A stretch of DNA of 64,000 bases, taken from contig NZ_JAERMU010000001.1 in NCBI RefSeq assembly GCF_016756775.1, forward strand, positions 186,001 through 250,000. Reading direction: 5' to 3'. The first letter of the stretch is position 1, and every line of letters starts with the position of its first letter. Shown one piece after another: positions 8,249 to 16,123 of the stretch. The position numbers and the translations under genes are program-made. Under the pieces are notes generated by a model that was not told the DNA's origin, searched no databases, and saw only the letters and a program-made list of their open reading frames with translations. This stretch comes from Dryocola clanedunensis subsp. sulfonylureivorans. GTDB taxonomy: Bacteria > Pseudomonadota > Gammaproteobacteria > Enterobacterales > Enterobacteriaceae.

Positions 8249-9843
8249 TAACTTAACCTCTGAGTAGCGTTGGTATGCGAATTCATGGCCGCAGCCTCTT
8301 TCAGGCTCGGCGCCGCAGGCTTCCTGTGGTTGAGGTAACCAATGTTGTTGTTACCCCAAAGATTCTCGTAAGGCATACCCGCGAGCATTTCGACGGTGGC
8401 GCGGGCCTGCGGTGTAATCGCTTCCGGCACGGCGCGGTTAGCCGTACGCATCTTCGCGGTTTCATCACGTAAGACGCTATGGGTTTGCAGGTTGAGCTTA
8501 AAGCGCAGTGAGATCAGGAACCCGCAGGCCAGTACCGCGACGGTACCGAAGCTTAAGATCATCAAAATAGTGTGGCTGACCGCTGGCGGCTGAACCGTCT
8601 GGCCGGAGACGAAGCCCGACAGCTGCATCACAATGCCCACCAGCATCACCGCCCCGGCCTGAGAGGCTTTACGGGTCAGGGTCATAATACCGGCAAAAAT
8701 ACCTTCCCGACGCTGTCCGGTAATCACTTCATCGACATCCGCAATGTAGGTGTAAGTGTTCCAGGGCACATAGTTGATACCGCCACGGCCCAGACCGGCG
8801 ATAGCCGAAACCAGCAACAGCAGCGAGAAGCCGTCGCTCAAGCCCGCATAGAACAGCACGGCGTAGGAGATCGAGCTGAGGCCGAACAGCACAACGACCA
8901 TCCGGTAAGAAGGGGCAGGCCCAAATTTGATGCACAGCGGGATCATGCCGATGACCGCGATAAACTGCATAATCGCCATCGTCCCCAGCAGGTTAGAGGC
9001 AACCGATGCGCTCTGCATCAGCACGAACACCACATAATAAGTGAACACCGCGTTAAACACGTCCTGAGCGATATAACCGCCCAGATACATACCAAGATGC
9101 TGACGGAAGATTTTAATGCGTAGCGTAGAGGTGAGTTCAAGGTGCAGGCGTTTCATGCTCTGCTTAAAGGTCAGCGATTTCTTCTCTTCTTCCGCTCGCA
9201 GCGCAGCTTCCGTCCATTCAGATCGTGGGCGCTCCCAGGTAAACAGCCAGACAAAGGTTAAGACGACGGCGCACAGCGTGGCGAAGACCAGGCTTGCATA
9301 GAAAAAGGAAACGGCATTGTCTTTACCGAAGTGGTTTAGCAGGATGCCCGGCAGGAAGGCTGCCAGAATAGCGGAGAGCTGGGCCATAGAAATGCGCGCG
9401 CCGGAGAACTTCGTTTTCTGCTTAAAGTCATCCGTCATTTCCGGCACCAGCGTTTCGTACGGCACCAGAATCATGGTGTAAACCACGTCGAAGATCAGGT
9501 AGGTCACCAGGTAATACCAGTAGCTCATCTCCCCTACCCACATGAAGCTGTAGCTGAACACCAGCGGAATACCCAGCAAAATAAAGAACTTACGACGACC
9601 AAAGCGCTTACCCAGCCAGGTTGAGCCAAAGTTATCCGTCAGAAAGCCCATCAGCGGGCTGACTACCGCATCCAGCACGCGAGCCAGCGCGAAGATAAAG
9701 GTTGCTTCGATGGGCGAGAGCCCGCAAAAAGTGGTGTAGAAATAGAGCAGCCAGGCTGCGGTCAACGCCGTCGTGCCAGCGCCCAGAAAATCACCTGCGC
9801 CATAGGCAAGATAGTTCTTCAGCCCAATCGTACGTTTCTTCAT
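8248..9843 (-). CDS. GPH-family sugar:cation symporter
   Basis: 531-residue inner-membrane carrier of the glycoside-pentoside-hexuronide family (MFS_2; relatives MelB, YicJ, YihO). It starts MKKRTIGLKNYLAYGAGDFLGAG, with further family landmarks DAVVSPLMGFLTDN and GKRFGRRKFFILLG and about twelve hydrophobic segments up to about residue 440. Oddly, about 85 further hydrophilic residues follow the last membrane span (from about FKLNLQTHSVLRDE), longer than in typical members. The start at 9843 is chosen by family alignment; upstream in-frame sequence is not protein-like and the ribosome site is weak. It is first in the two-gene operon with GH105 and likely imports the glycuronide that GH105 cleaves. 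Confidence 0.85.
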   Translation of the reverse strand: MKKRTIGLKNYLAYGAGDFLGAGTTALTAAWLLYFYTTFCGLSPIEATFIFALARVLDAVVSPLMGFLTDNFGSTWLGKRFGRRKFFILLGIPLVFSYSFMWVGEMSYWYYLVTYLIFDVVYTMILVPYETLVPEMTDDFKQKTKFSGARISMAQLSAILAAFLPGILLNHFGKDNAVSFFYASLVFATLCAVVLTFVWLFTWERPRSEWTEAALRAEEEKKSLTFKQSMKRLHLELTSTLRIKIFRQHLGMYLGGYIAQDVFNAVFTYYVVFVLMQSASVASNLLGTMAIMQFIAVIGMIPLCIKFGPAPSYRMVVVLFGLSSISYAVLFYAGLSDGFSLLLLVSAIAGLGRGGINYVPWNTYTYIADVDEVITGQRREGIFAGIMTLTRKASQAGAVMLVGIVMQLSGFVSGQTVQPPAVSHTILMILSFGTVAVLACGFLISLRFKLNLQTHSVLRDETAKMRTANRAVPEAITPQARATVEMLAGMPYENLWGNNNIGYLNHRKPAAPSLKEAAAMNSHTNATQRLS

Positions 9844-10257
9844 TGCCGTCAACCCCGTTGCTTTTGTTTTAGGAGATTGCAAATCAGGCCAGTCAATGGC
9901 CGAAAAGAAATCCATAGGGGTAAAGTAAAAGTATAGGGGCGATGAAACCTTTCCATTTTTGCCACGCCTTGCGGGATGCTGGCAAAAATGCAAAGAGTGT
10001 CAGCATCCGCATCCCGTTTATAAAACATGGGTTCGTTTTTATCAAAAGCGAGGGTTAAAAATGAGAAGTCACGACAGAATGGGCCTGCGGGGATGAGGGA
10101 TTAGCGGCCGGGGACTCAATCCCTCCGTAAAAATATTCTCTCTGCGAGACATCCCGCAAACCGTAAAGGTTGATGCGGCAAATGAAAGTCCATGCCATAG
10201 AATCGGAGCCGCTGTTTCTGCTGGCTGGATAAAAATTCAGCTTCGTCTTTTCATTTT
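9844..10257. promoter_or_regulatory. Upstream region of the GPH/GH105 operon
   Basis: No gene is seen in this 414-bp stretch. It must contain the promoter for the leftward transporter/hydrolase operon. An inverted repeat ATAAAAC-N8-GTTTTTAT at 10020-10042 is a candidate operator, and a weak KdgR-like stretch (TGAAA..TTCCA) lies at 9941-9960. Neither can be tied to a regulator, and no regulator gene is adjacent. Confidence 0.4.
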
Positions 10258-10297
10258 ATAGCTAACAAGCTATGATAGGTTATAGCCATAAGGCTAT
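10258..10297 (+). promoter_or_regulatory. Double palindromic operator before the toxin-antitoxin genes
   Basis: Two perfect 6-4-6 palindromes lie 24 bp apart centre to centre: ATAGCT-AACA-AGCTAT at 10258-10273 and ATAGCC-ATAA-GGCTAT at 10282-10297. They end 11 bp before the toxin start codon. Paired operators of this type are where HigA-like antitoxins autoregulate their operons; the assignment rests on position and symmetry. Confidence 0.75.
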
Positions 10298-10308
10298 GGG
10301 ATAAGGAT

Positions 10309-10659
10309 ATGTGGGAAGTCAATACAACGGATGTGTTTGATAGATGGTTTTTGGCGCAGGATGAATCACTCAGAGAAAGCGTGCTGGCAGCTATGCGTGT
10401 CCTGAAGACCCTGGGTCCCCATTTAGGTCGCCCCTACGTCGATACGCTTAAGGGCGTTGCTTATCCCAATATGAAAGAACTCAGGGTGCAACATTCAGGC
10501 GCGCCTGTCAGAGCCTTTTTCGCGTTCGACCCTGTTCGCCAGGCTATTATTTTATGCGCCGGAGACAAGACCGGTGTGAACGAAAAGCGATTTTATCAGG
10601 CCATGATAAACCTCGCCGAAAAGGAATATCGCCACCACATAGCCAGTATGGAGAAGTAG
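10309..10659 (+). CDS. RelE/HigB-like toxin (type II toxin-antitoxin)
   Basis: 116-residue protein of the phage-derived Gp49/HigB family (RelE fold), expected to act as a ribosome-dependent mRNA interferase. The family pattern is visible: N-terminal FDRWFLAQDESLRESVLAAMRVLKTLGPHLGRPYVDTLKG, then NMKELRVQHSGAPVRAFFAFDP and AIILCAGDKTG. The toxin comes first, as in higBA and unlike relBE. AAGGAT lies just before the ATG at 10309. The antitoxin starts two bases after the stop. The module sits between a sugar operon and flhE, where E. coli has neither, so it is a likely insertion. Confidence 0.85.
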   Translation: MWEVNTTDVFDRWFLAQDESLRESVLAAMRVLKTLGPHLGRPYVDTLKGVAYPNMKELRVQHSGAPVRAFFAFDPVRQAIILCAGDKTGVNEKRFYQAMINLAEKEYRHHIASMEK

Positions 10660-10660
10660 T

Positions 10661-10960
10661 ATGTCATCCTATGAAGAGCTGCTCGCTAAGCAAAGCCCGG
10701 AAAGCCAGAAACGTATCGCGGAAAAAGCCGACATTCTGCTCCGGGAGGTCGTTCTCAGCAAGCTTCGTGATGAGCTAAACATGACGCAAACCGAACTGGC
10801 TCGCGTCATCGGTATCTCTCAGCCTACGCTCGCTAAAATGGAGAGTCCCGGCAATGACCTTCGCATATCCACGTTAAAACGCTATGTTACGGCTCTCGGC
10901 GGCGAAGTGAGCATTGACGTCAGGTTGCCTGGCGGGAAAAGCATAGCGTTTCAGCTGTGA
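10661..10960 (+). CDS. HigA-like antitoxin with XRE-type HTH
   Basis: 99-residue DNA-binding antitoxin. The central helix-turn-helix (about residues 37-75) reads LRDELNMTQTELARVIGISQPTLAKMES, a clear Cro/CI-type HTH, followed by DLRISTLKRYVTALGGEVSIDVRLPGG, typical of HigA partners of Gp49 toxins. It should neutralise the upstream toxin by direct binding and repress the operon at the double palindrome at 10258-10297. It is convergent with flhE, with 13 bp between their stops. Confidence 0.87.
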   Translation: MSSYEELLAKQSPESQKRIAEKADILLREVVLSKLRDELNMTQTELARVIGISQPTLAKMESPGNDLRISTLKRYVTALGGEVSIDVRLPGGKSIAFQL

Positions 10961-10973
10961 ATAAAAACCCGGC

Positions 10974-11366
10974 CTACTTATAGTTCACAATGACCTGATT
11001 GCTGCGCACGCGCAGCGCGGGGAACATTCTGCCGCCGCCGGGAACCTCCCAGACAAAGCGCAGCGGCTCATTGGCCGGAACATTGGTTAACCCGCGCGTG
11101 GTTCCACTCTGGCCTTCAATGGGCACGCAGCGCGTCTGCGAACACAGCCGCACCAGCAGCCTGGCAGGCGTCGGGCCAATCAGCTCGTAGCGCCATGCAA
11201 CCAGCGTCATCATGCCGCTCACCGGCTGCGATGGAGCCAGCGCCCGGGACGAAGCAACGACGCCGCGCGTATTGAGCGTCGCCCCCATGCCGCTTGCCTG
11301 CCAGCTGCCGCCACCGGCGGCGCAGGCAAACAGCGGCAGCATTAACAACAATAACAGCGCTCGCAT
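10974..11366 (-). CDS. flhE: Flagellar protein FlhE
   Basis: 130-residue periplasmic protein with a Sec signal (MRALLLLLMLPLFACAAGGG), the same length as E. coli FlhE. FlhE is not needed for basal flagellar assembly but in Salmonella is reported to prevent proton leakage through the export gate. It is the last gene of flhBAE; its ATG overlaps the flhA stop (TAATG). The cysteine pair CSQTRC and the end VIVNYK match the family. Confidence 0.95.
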   Translation of the reverse strand: MRALLLLLMLPLFACAAGGGSWQASGMGATLNTRGVVASSRALAPSQPVSGMMTLVAWRYELIGPTPARLLVRLCSQTRCVPIEGQSGTTRGLTNVPANEPLRFVWEVPGGGRMFPALRVRSNQVIVNYK

Positions 11367-13447
11367 TACTTAGCGCCTATCGTGGCCGTCATGCGGATGT
11401 TGCGGTTATCCGACAGTTCCAGGCTGGAGAGCACCACCAGCTGCGGCAAGTTACGACGCAGGAAGCGGGCCAGCAGCGGACGCAGAGCATGATTCACCAG
11501 CAGCACTGGCGGCGCGCCCAGCATCTCCTGACGCTGTACCGCTTCCTGAGACTGCTCAAGCAGTCGGTCGGCCAGACCCGGCTCGAGGCCGCTTCCCCCT
11601 TGCAGGGCCTGCAGCAGCAGGCGTTCCAGCGCCGTATCCAGTCCAATAACCTGGACCTCTCCCGTACCCGGGAACCACTGTTGAGTAATGGCGCGGCCTA
11701 ATGCCACACGCACTACGGAGGTTAACTCCTGCGGATCGGTCTGGATTGGCGCGTGTTCCGCCAGCGTCTCCAGAATGGTTCGCATATCTTTAATCGGCAC
11801 TTTTTCCGCCAGCAGATTCTGCAATACCTTATGCAGCGTGGTCAGCGTCACAACGCCTGGCACAAGGTCTTCCGTCAGTTTCGGCATCTCCTGCGTGACC
11901 CGGTCAAGCAGCTGCTGCGCCTCCTGGCGACCAAACAGTTCAGGGGCAAACTGACCGATCAGATGGTTAAGATGCGTGGCAACGACCGTACTGGCCTCTA
12001 CCACCGTAAAGCCCTGAATCTGCGCCTGCTCTTTGAGGGCGCTTTCAATCCACGTGGCTTCCAGGCCAAACGCTGGATCGATGGTTGTCTCGCCGGGTAG
12101 CGACCCGGCGGCAGTACCCGGGTTAATAGCCAGCCAGCGTCCCGGATAGGCATCCCCCGCTCCGACCTCAACCCCCTTCATCAGAATGCGATAGCGGGCA
12201 GGTGGCAAATCCATGTTGTCACGGATATGCACCACCGGCGGCAGGAAGCCCATGTCCTGAGCGAATTTTTTGCGGATACTGCGAATACGGCCCAGCAGCT
12301 CGCCATCCTGCTGGAAATCGACCATCGGGATCAATCGATAGCCCACCTCCATGCCCAGTGAGTCTTCCAGCTGGACATCGTTCCAGGTCGCTTCCACAGC
12401 CTGCGGGTTCTCCTGAGTTTTATTAACCGGTGCCGGCGGCGGCGGTGCAGTCATCTGACGGCCGCGCATCCACCAGGCAAGACCCAGCAGCCCGGCGGTA
12501 AACAGCAGGAAGACAAAGTTCGGCATCCCCGGGACCAAACCGAGTAAACCCAGTACCGCGGCGCTCAACAGCATGACGCGGGGGTTATTGAACAGCTGGG
12601 TGACCATCTGCTCGCCAACGTCCTGGTCCGTCGCCACGCGGGTAACAATAACGCCCGCCGCAGTAGAGATAACCAGCGCCGGGATCTGTGCGACCAGACC
12701 ATCACCGATGGTCAGCAGCGTGTAGCTCTCCGCCGCCGCGCCAACGGCCATATCATGCTGTACGACACCCACCAGCAGTCCGCCGATGACGTTAATCGCC
12801 ATGATCATCAAACCGGCTACGGCATCACCGCGCACAAACTTACTGGCACCGTCCATCGAGCCGTAAAAATCGGCTTCCTGCGTCACTTCCGAACGGCGTT
12901 TTTTTGCCTCTTCTTCAGCAATCAAACCGGCATTCAGATCCGCATCGATTGCCATCTGCTTGCCCGGCATCCCGTCCAGCACAAAACGCGCGCCCACTTC
13001 GGCGATACGCCCTGCCCCTTTGGTGATAACCATAAAGTTGATAATGACGAGGATGATAAACACCACGATACCAATGGCGAAGTTACCGCCCACCAGGAAG
13101 TGGCCAAAGGCTTCAACAACCTTTCCCGCCGCCGCTCCGCCGGTATGACCTTCCATCAGGATGATACGCGTGGAGGCAACGTTCAGCGCCAGGCGCAGCA
13201 GCGTGGTAAACAGCAGCACGGTCGGGAACGCGGCAAACTCCAGGGTGCGCTGGGTAAACATCGCCACCAGCAGGACCATGATCGACAGCGCGATGTTAAA
13301 GGTGAACAGCAAATCCAGCACGAATGCGGGCAGCGGCAGCACCATCATCGACAGGATCAGCATGATGAGCACCGGTCCGGCAAGTATTTTCCATTGCCCG
13401 GATTTCATATTACTGGGCAGTCGCAGCGTCGCGAGCAGATTAGCCAT
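11366..13447 (-). CDS. flhA: Flagellar export gate protein FlhA
   Basis: 693-residue component of the flagellar type III secretion export gate in the inner membrane (E. coli 692). The N-terminal half has about eight membrane segments (VLIMLILSMMVLPLPAFVLDLLFTFNIALSIMVLLV onward) and the conserved FHIPEP-type loop (GAGRIAEVGARFVLDGMPGKQMAIDADLNAG). The C-terminal cytosolic domain binds substrate-chaperone complexes and ends RMTATIGAK. The start at 13447 (MANLLATLRLP) matches E. coli and overlaps the flhB end by 8 nt; seven upstream in-frame codons are not part of the family. Confidence 0.97.
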   Translation of the reverse strand: MANLLATLRLPSNMKSGQWKILAGPVLIMLILSMMVLPLPAFVLDLLFTFNIALSIMVLLVAMFTQRTLEFAAFPTVLLFTTLLRLALNVASTRIILMEGHTGGAAAGKVVEAFGHFLVGGNFAIGIVVFIILVIINFMVITKGAGRIAEVGARFVLDGMPGKQMAIDADLNAGLIAEEEAKKRRSEVTQEADFYGSMDGASKFVRGDAVAGLMIMAINVIGGLLVGVVQHDMAVGAAAESYTLLTIGDGLVAQIPALVISTAAGVIVTRVATDQDVGEQMVTQLFNNPRVMLLSAAVLGLLGLVPGMPNFVFLLFTAGLLGLAWWMRGRQMTAPPPPAPVNKTQENPQAVEATWNDVQLEDSLGMEVGYRLIPMVDFQQDGELLGRIRSIRKKFAQDMGFLPPVVHIRDNMDLPPARYRILMKGVEVGAGDAYPGRWLAINPGTAAGSLPGETTIDPAFGLEATWIESALKEQAQIQGFTVVEASTVVATHLNHLIGQFAPELFGRQEAQQLLDRVTQEMPKLTEDLVPGVVTLTTLHKVLQNLLAEKVPIKDMRTILETLAEHAPIQTDPQELTSVVRVALGRAITQQWFPGTGEVQVIGLDTALERLLLQALQGGSGLEPGLADRLLEQSQEAVQRQEMLGAPPVLLVNHALRPLLARFLRRNLPQLVVLSSLELSDNRNIRMTATIGAK

Positions 13448-14591
13448 CGGAGTCCTTCTCATTCGCAAAGTCCAGTGCTTCAGGCACCGGCAGGTTTTCA
13501 GGTTTTTTCGGGATCAGGCCGCCCGCGACGCGCCAGCGTCTGAGCTGCCACACCCAGGCCAGCACTTCCGCTACCGCGGAGTAGAGCTGGCCTGGTATTT
13601 GTTGGCCGATTTCAGCGTGGCGATAAAGCGCACGAGCAAGCGGCGGTGCTTCAAGCATCGGAATTCGGTTCTCTTTGCCGATTTCACGAATACGTAACGC
13701 CACAAGGCCAGCCCCTTTGGCCAGCACTTTCGGCGCATTCATTTTTTTCTCGTCGTACTGCAGTGCCACGGAATAGTGCGTCGGGTTAGTGACAATCACA
13801 TCCGCCTTCGGCACATCGGACATCATGCGACGACGGGCAACCGCACGCTGCTGCTGACGAATACGGTTCTTAACGTGCGGGTCCCCTTCCTGCTGCTTGT
13901 ACTCATCGCGAATATCCTGACGGCTCATGCGCAGCTTTTTCAGGTTGCTGAAGATCTGGAACATGACGTCAAATCCCACCATCGGGATAAGCCCAACAAT
14001 GATGAACAGCCCGCATTTAGCCACGATATTCAGCGCGTGGCTAAGGGCGGCAATCGGCGGTTCGCTCATCAAACGCATCATGTCCGGCAGGTTATGTACC
14101 AAATAGACGGTGGTAACCGCCCCGACGGTAATCGCCTTCAGGAACGCCTTCAGCAGCTCAGCGCCAGACTGGGCGGAGATAAAACGTTTAAGGCCCGGCA
14201 GCGGGTTGAGCTTGCTGAATTTGGGTGCCATAGACTTACCGCTAAACAGCAGGCCGCCCAGCAGCATCGGCGCGGCTATCGCTACAATCACCAGTCCCCC
14301 CATCAGAGGCAGCAGCGCCCAGACAGCCTGTTTGAGCAGCAGGCTTATCTGATTCACGGTCAGGTGCGGGTCGTTGATGATTTTGTGATCGAAATGCAAA
14401 CCGGCCGCAAGCATCGCGGCCAGCTGTCTGGCGAGCGGCTCACCGCCCGCCCAGATAATGCTCAGGCCAACCAGCACCATCAATAAAGAGGTTAACTCGC
14501 GGGAACGCGGGATCTGCCCATCCTCACGCGCTTTTTCAAGTCGGTGGGCTGTGGGGTCTTCTGTTTTATCCTCGTCGCTATCTTCAGACAC
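13440..14591 (-). CDS. flhB: Flagellar export apparatus protein FlhB
   Basis: 383-residue inner-membrane protein that controls the substrate switch from hook to filament. Four membrane segments lie between about residues 33 and 210. The cytosolic domain carries the autocleavage motif NPTH at residues 269-272. It starts at GTG (VSEDSDEDKTEDPT), as in E. coli; the ribosome site is weak. It is first gene of flhBAE. In E. coli the neighbour upstream is cheZ; here about 17.5 kb of other DNA intervenes. Confidence 0.97.
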   Translation of the reverse strand: MSEDSDEDKTEDPTAHRLEKAREDGQIPRSRELTSLLMVLVGLSIIWAGGEPLARQLAAMLAAGLHFDHKIINDPHLTVNQISLLLKQAVWALLPLMGGLVIVAIAAPMLLGGLLFSGKSMAPKFSKLNPLPGLKRFISAQSGAELLKAFLKAITVGAVTTVYLVHNLPDMMRLMSEPPIAALSHALNIVAKCGLFIIVGLIPMVGFDVMFQIFSNLKKLRMSRQDIRDEYKQQEGDPHVKNRIRQQQRAVARRRMMSDVPKADVIVTNPTHYSVALQYDEKKMNAPKVLAKGAGLVALRIREIGKENRIPMLEAPPLARALYRHAEIGQQIPGQLYSAVAEVLAWVWQLRRWRVAGGLIPKKPENLPVPEALDFANEKDSDG

Positions 14592-14922
14592 CGCTTCTAT
14601 CTCGTGGCCGCAATTTCTATCACAGCATGCCAGAGGCGTAACGGGCTAATGGGGGGAAAATAGGGGGAAAACTGCGTTTGTTTGCGGTGTTAGAATTTGT
14701 AGAGCTGACAAGCGCCACGGCGCGTCATCCTCCATAAACGCACCACAAGCTCATCATCTATGTGGTGCAGACCCCCATTTCTTCATCTTAGGGCCTGGAC
14801 AACCGACAATGACCGACCGTGTGTACCTGCCAGTTAGGACAGCATTGAAACTGCAATGTGTTATTAACAGTGTTAGCGCAGATTTAATCTGACACTATTT
14901 CTGCCCTGAACTAAACCTACTC
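14592..14922. promoter_or_regulatory. flhB upstream region / left edge of the accessory block
   Basis: No gene is seen. The flhBAE class II (FlhDC-dependent) promoter should lie here, but I cannot point to boxes. An 8-bp hairpin GCACCACA-N13-TGTGGTGC occupies 14740-14768. A second symmetric stretch at 14869-14896 (AGTGT ... CAGATTTAATCTG ... ACACT) resembles a hairpin or mobile-element end, without further proof. The first copy of the array repeat follows at 14923. Confidence 0.4.
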
Positions 14923-14958
14923 TAACAGGCTGCTCTGTGCCAGAAGCGGACGTTTGAG
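14923..14958 (+). repeat. Array repeat copy R0
   Basis: GGCTGCTCTGTGCCAGAAGC followed by GGACGTTTGAG aligns with the core GTCCGCTCC-GTGCCA-GGAGCGGACGTTT seen at 17936 and 23179. The left arm is degenerate and no upstream hairpin is evident, so this is a half or decayed copy. It lies just past the arsH stop. Confidence 0.7.
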
Positions 14959-14975
14959 CTCAATAAGCAACGACG

Positions 14976-15674
14976 TTATATTTTGTCCTGATTGACGCGA
15001 GATGAAAGCTCCTGATGGCTCTCTTTTCGTTCACTGTAGCGATCGGCAAGGTAACCGGTTTGCCCCTTGAGCAACAGTGTGATTTTAAACAACTCCTCGG
15101 CGACATCGACGATACGATCATACCAGGACGAAGGTTTCATTCGCCCGTTCTCATCGAATTCCTGCCAGGCTTTGGCTACTGAAGATTGGTTGGGAATAGT
15201 GAACATCCTCATCCAGCGTCCAAGAATACGCATCTGGTTCACGGCATTAAAGGACTGCGAGCCGCCACATACTTGCATTACCGCAAGAGTTTTGCCCTGC
15301 GAAGGGCGTACCGCACCTTCACTTAAGGGTATCCAGTCGATCTGTGCCTTCATAACTGCGCTCATAGCCCCGTGCCGTTCCGGAGAACTCCAAACCATCC
15401 CGTCACACCATCTGACCAGACCACGCAGCTCGGTGACCTTAGGATGCGTGTCTGGCGCATCATCCGGCAGGGGTAAACCGGAGGGGTTAAAGAGTTTCAC
15501 CTCCGCGCCCATCGCTGTCAGCAGGCGGCCTGCTTCCTCCGCCGCAAAGCGGCTGTAAGAGCGCTCTCTTACTGAGCCATACAGGATCAGAATCCGTGGC
15601 GGCTCCTGCAGGTGTAATTGTTCAGCGATGTGTTGATCAAAGCAGTCAGCGTTTAGTGCAGGAAAGTGTTCCAT
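14976..15674 (-). CDS. arsH: Arsenical resistance protein ArsH
   Basis: 232-residue NADPH-dependent FMN reductase-like flavoprotein; characterised ArsH proteins oxidise trivalent organoarsenicals. The flavodoxin-like fold starts at [26 protein letters not shown], and [19 protein letters not shown] and [21 protein letters not shown] are family hallmarks. The start at 15674 has GGAGGA about 7 nt upstream; an upstream ATG would add 13 residues ending GGEK that encode the ribosome site. It is divergent from arsR across a perfect palindrome, so it is probably ArsR-regulated with arsRBC. Confidence 0.95.
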   Translation of the reverse strand: MEHFPALNADCFDQHIAEQLHLQEPPRILILYGSVRERSYSRFAAEEAGRLLTAMGAEVKLFNPSGLPLPDDAPDTHPKVTELRGLVRWCDGMVWSSPERHGAMSAVMKAQIDWIPLSEGAVRPSQGKTLAVMQVCGGSQSFNAVNQMRILGRWMRMFTIPNQSSVAKAWQEFDENGRMKPSSWYDRIVDVAEELFKITLLLKGQTGYLADRYSERKESHQELSSRVNQDKI

Positions 15675-15704
15675 TTTTTCTCCTCCGGGATACTTTGGTG
15701 TTTT

Positions 15705-15740
15705 ATAATACACATATATGATTTACTATATGTGTATTAT
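15705..15740. promoter_or_regulatory. ArsR operator between arsH and arsR
   Basis: A perfect inverted repeat with 14-bp arms (ATAATACACATATA / TATATGTGTATTAT) and an 8-bp spacer lies in the 85-bp gap between the divergent arsH and arsR. Its position lets one ArsR dimer site control both directions. Assignment to ArsR is from symmetry and context. Confidence 0.8.
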
Positions 15741-15759
15741 GATGGGAACGGAGTGAAAA

Positions 15760-16080
15760 ATGCTACAACCTGTTCAGCTTTTCAAAATCCTGTCGGATGA
15801 AACACGGCTCGCCATCGTCATGCTTCTGCGGGAGTCCGGAGAACTGTGCGTGTGCGATATCTGTGCGGCCACCACTGAGTCACAGCCCAAGATTTCTCGC
15901 CACATGGCGATTCTTCGTGAAGCAGAACTGGTACTTGACCGCCGGGAAGGCAAATGGATTCACTACCGCCTGTCTCCCCACATGCCAGCATGGGCGGCAG
16001 AGACGGTCACGACGTCCTGGCAATGTATGCGAGAGGATGTGCGTAAATGGCTGGACAAATCAGCTTTCGCCTCCTGCTGA
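15760..16080 (+). CDS. arsR: Arsenite-responsive repressor ArsR
   Basis: 106-residue winged-helix metalloregulator of the SmtB/ArsR family. The As(III)-binding motif ELCVCDI is present in the first DNA-binding helix region, followed by the recognition helix ESQPKISRHMAILREAELV and the wing RREGKWIHYRL. It ends in a cysteine (FASC). Binding arsenite or antimonite should release it from the operator at 15705-15740. GGAG stands 6 nt before the ATG. It is the first gene of arsRBC. Confidence 0.96.
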   Translation: MLQPVQLFKILSDETRLAIVMLLRESGELCVCDICAATTESQPKISRHMAILREAELVLDRREGKWIHYRLSPHMPAWAAETVTTSWQCMREDVRKWLDKSAFASC

Positions 16081-16123
16081 GATAGAATACATATTTACAT
16101 AATCATATATAACGGAGTCTGAG

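Noticed and set aside
9941-9960. KdgR operator ahead of the GPH/GH105 operon
   Set aside because: The TGAAA..TTCCA stretch is only a rough match to the KdgR consensus and not symmetric enough; kept only as a weak remark.
12755-13543. Rightward 262-codon open frame antisense to flhA
   Set aside because: The translation is His/Gln/Arg-rich, typical of an antisense frame of a hydrophobic membrane gene, and flhA is unambiguous.
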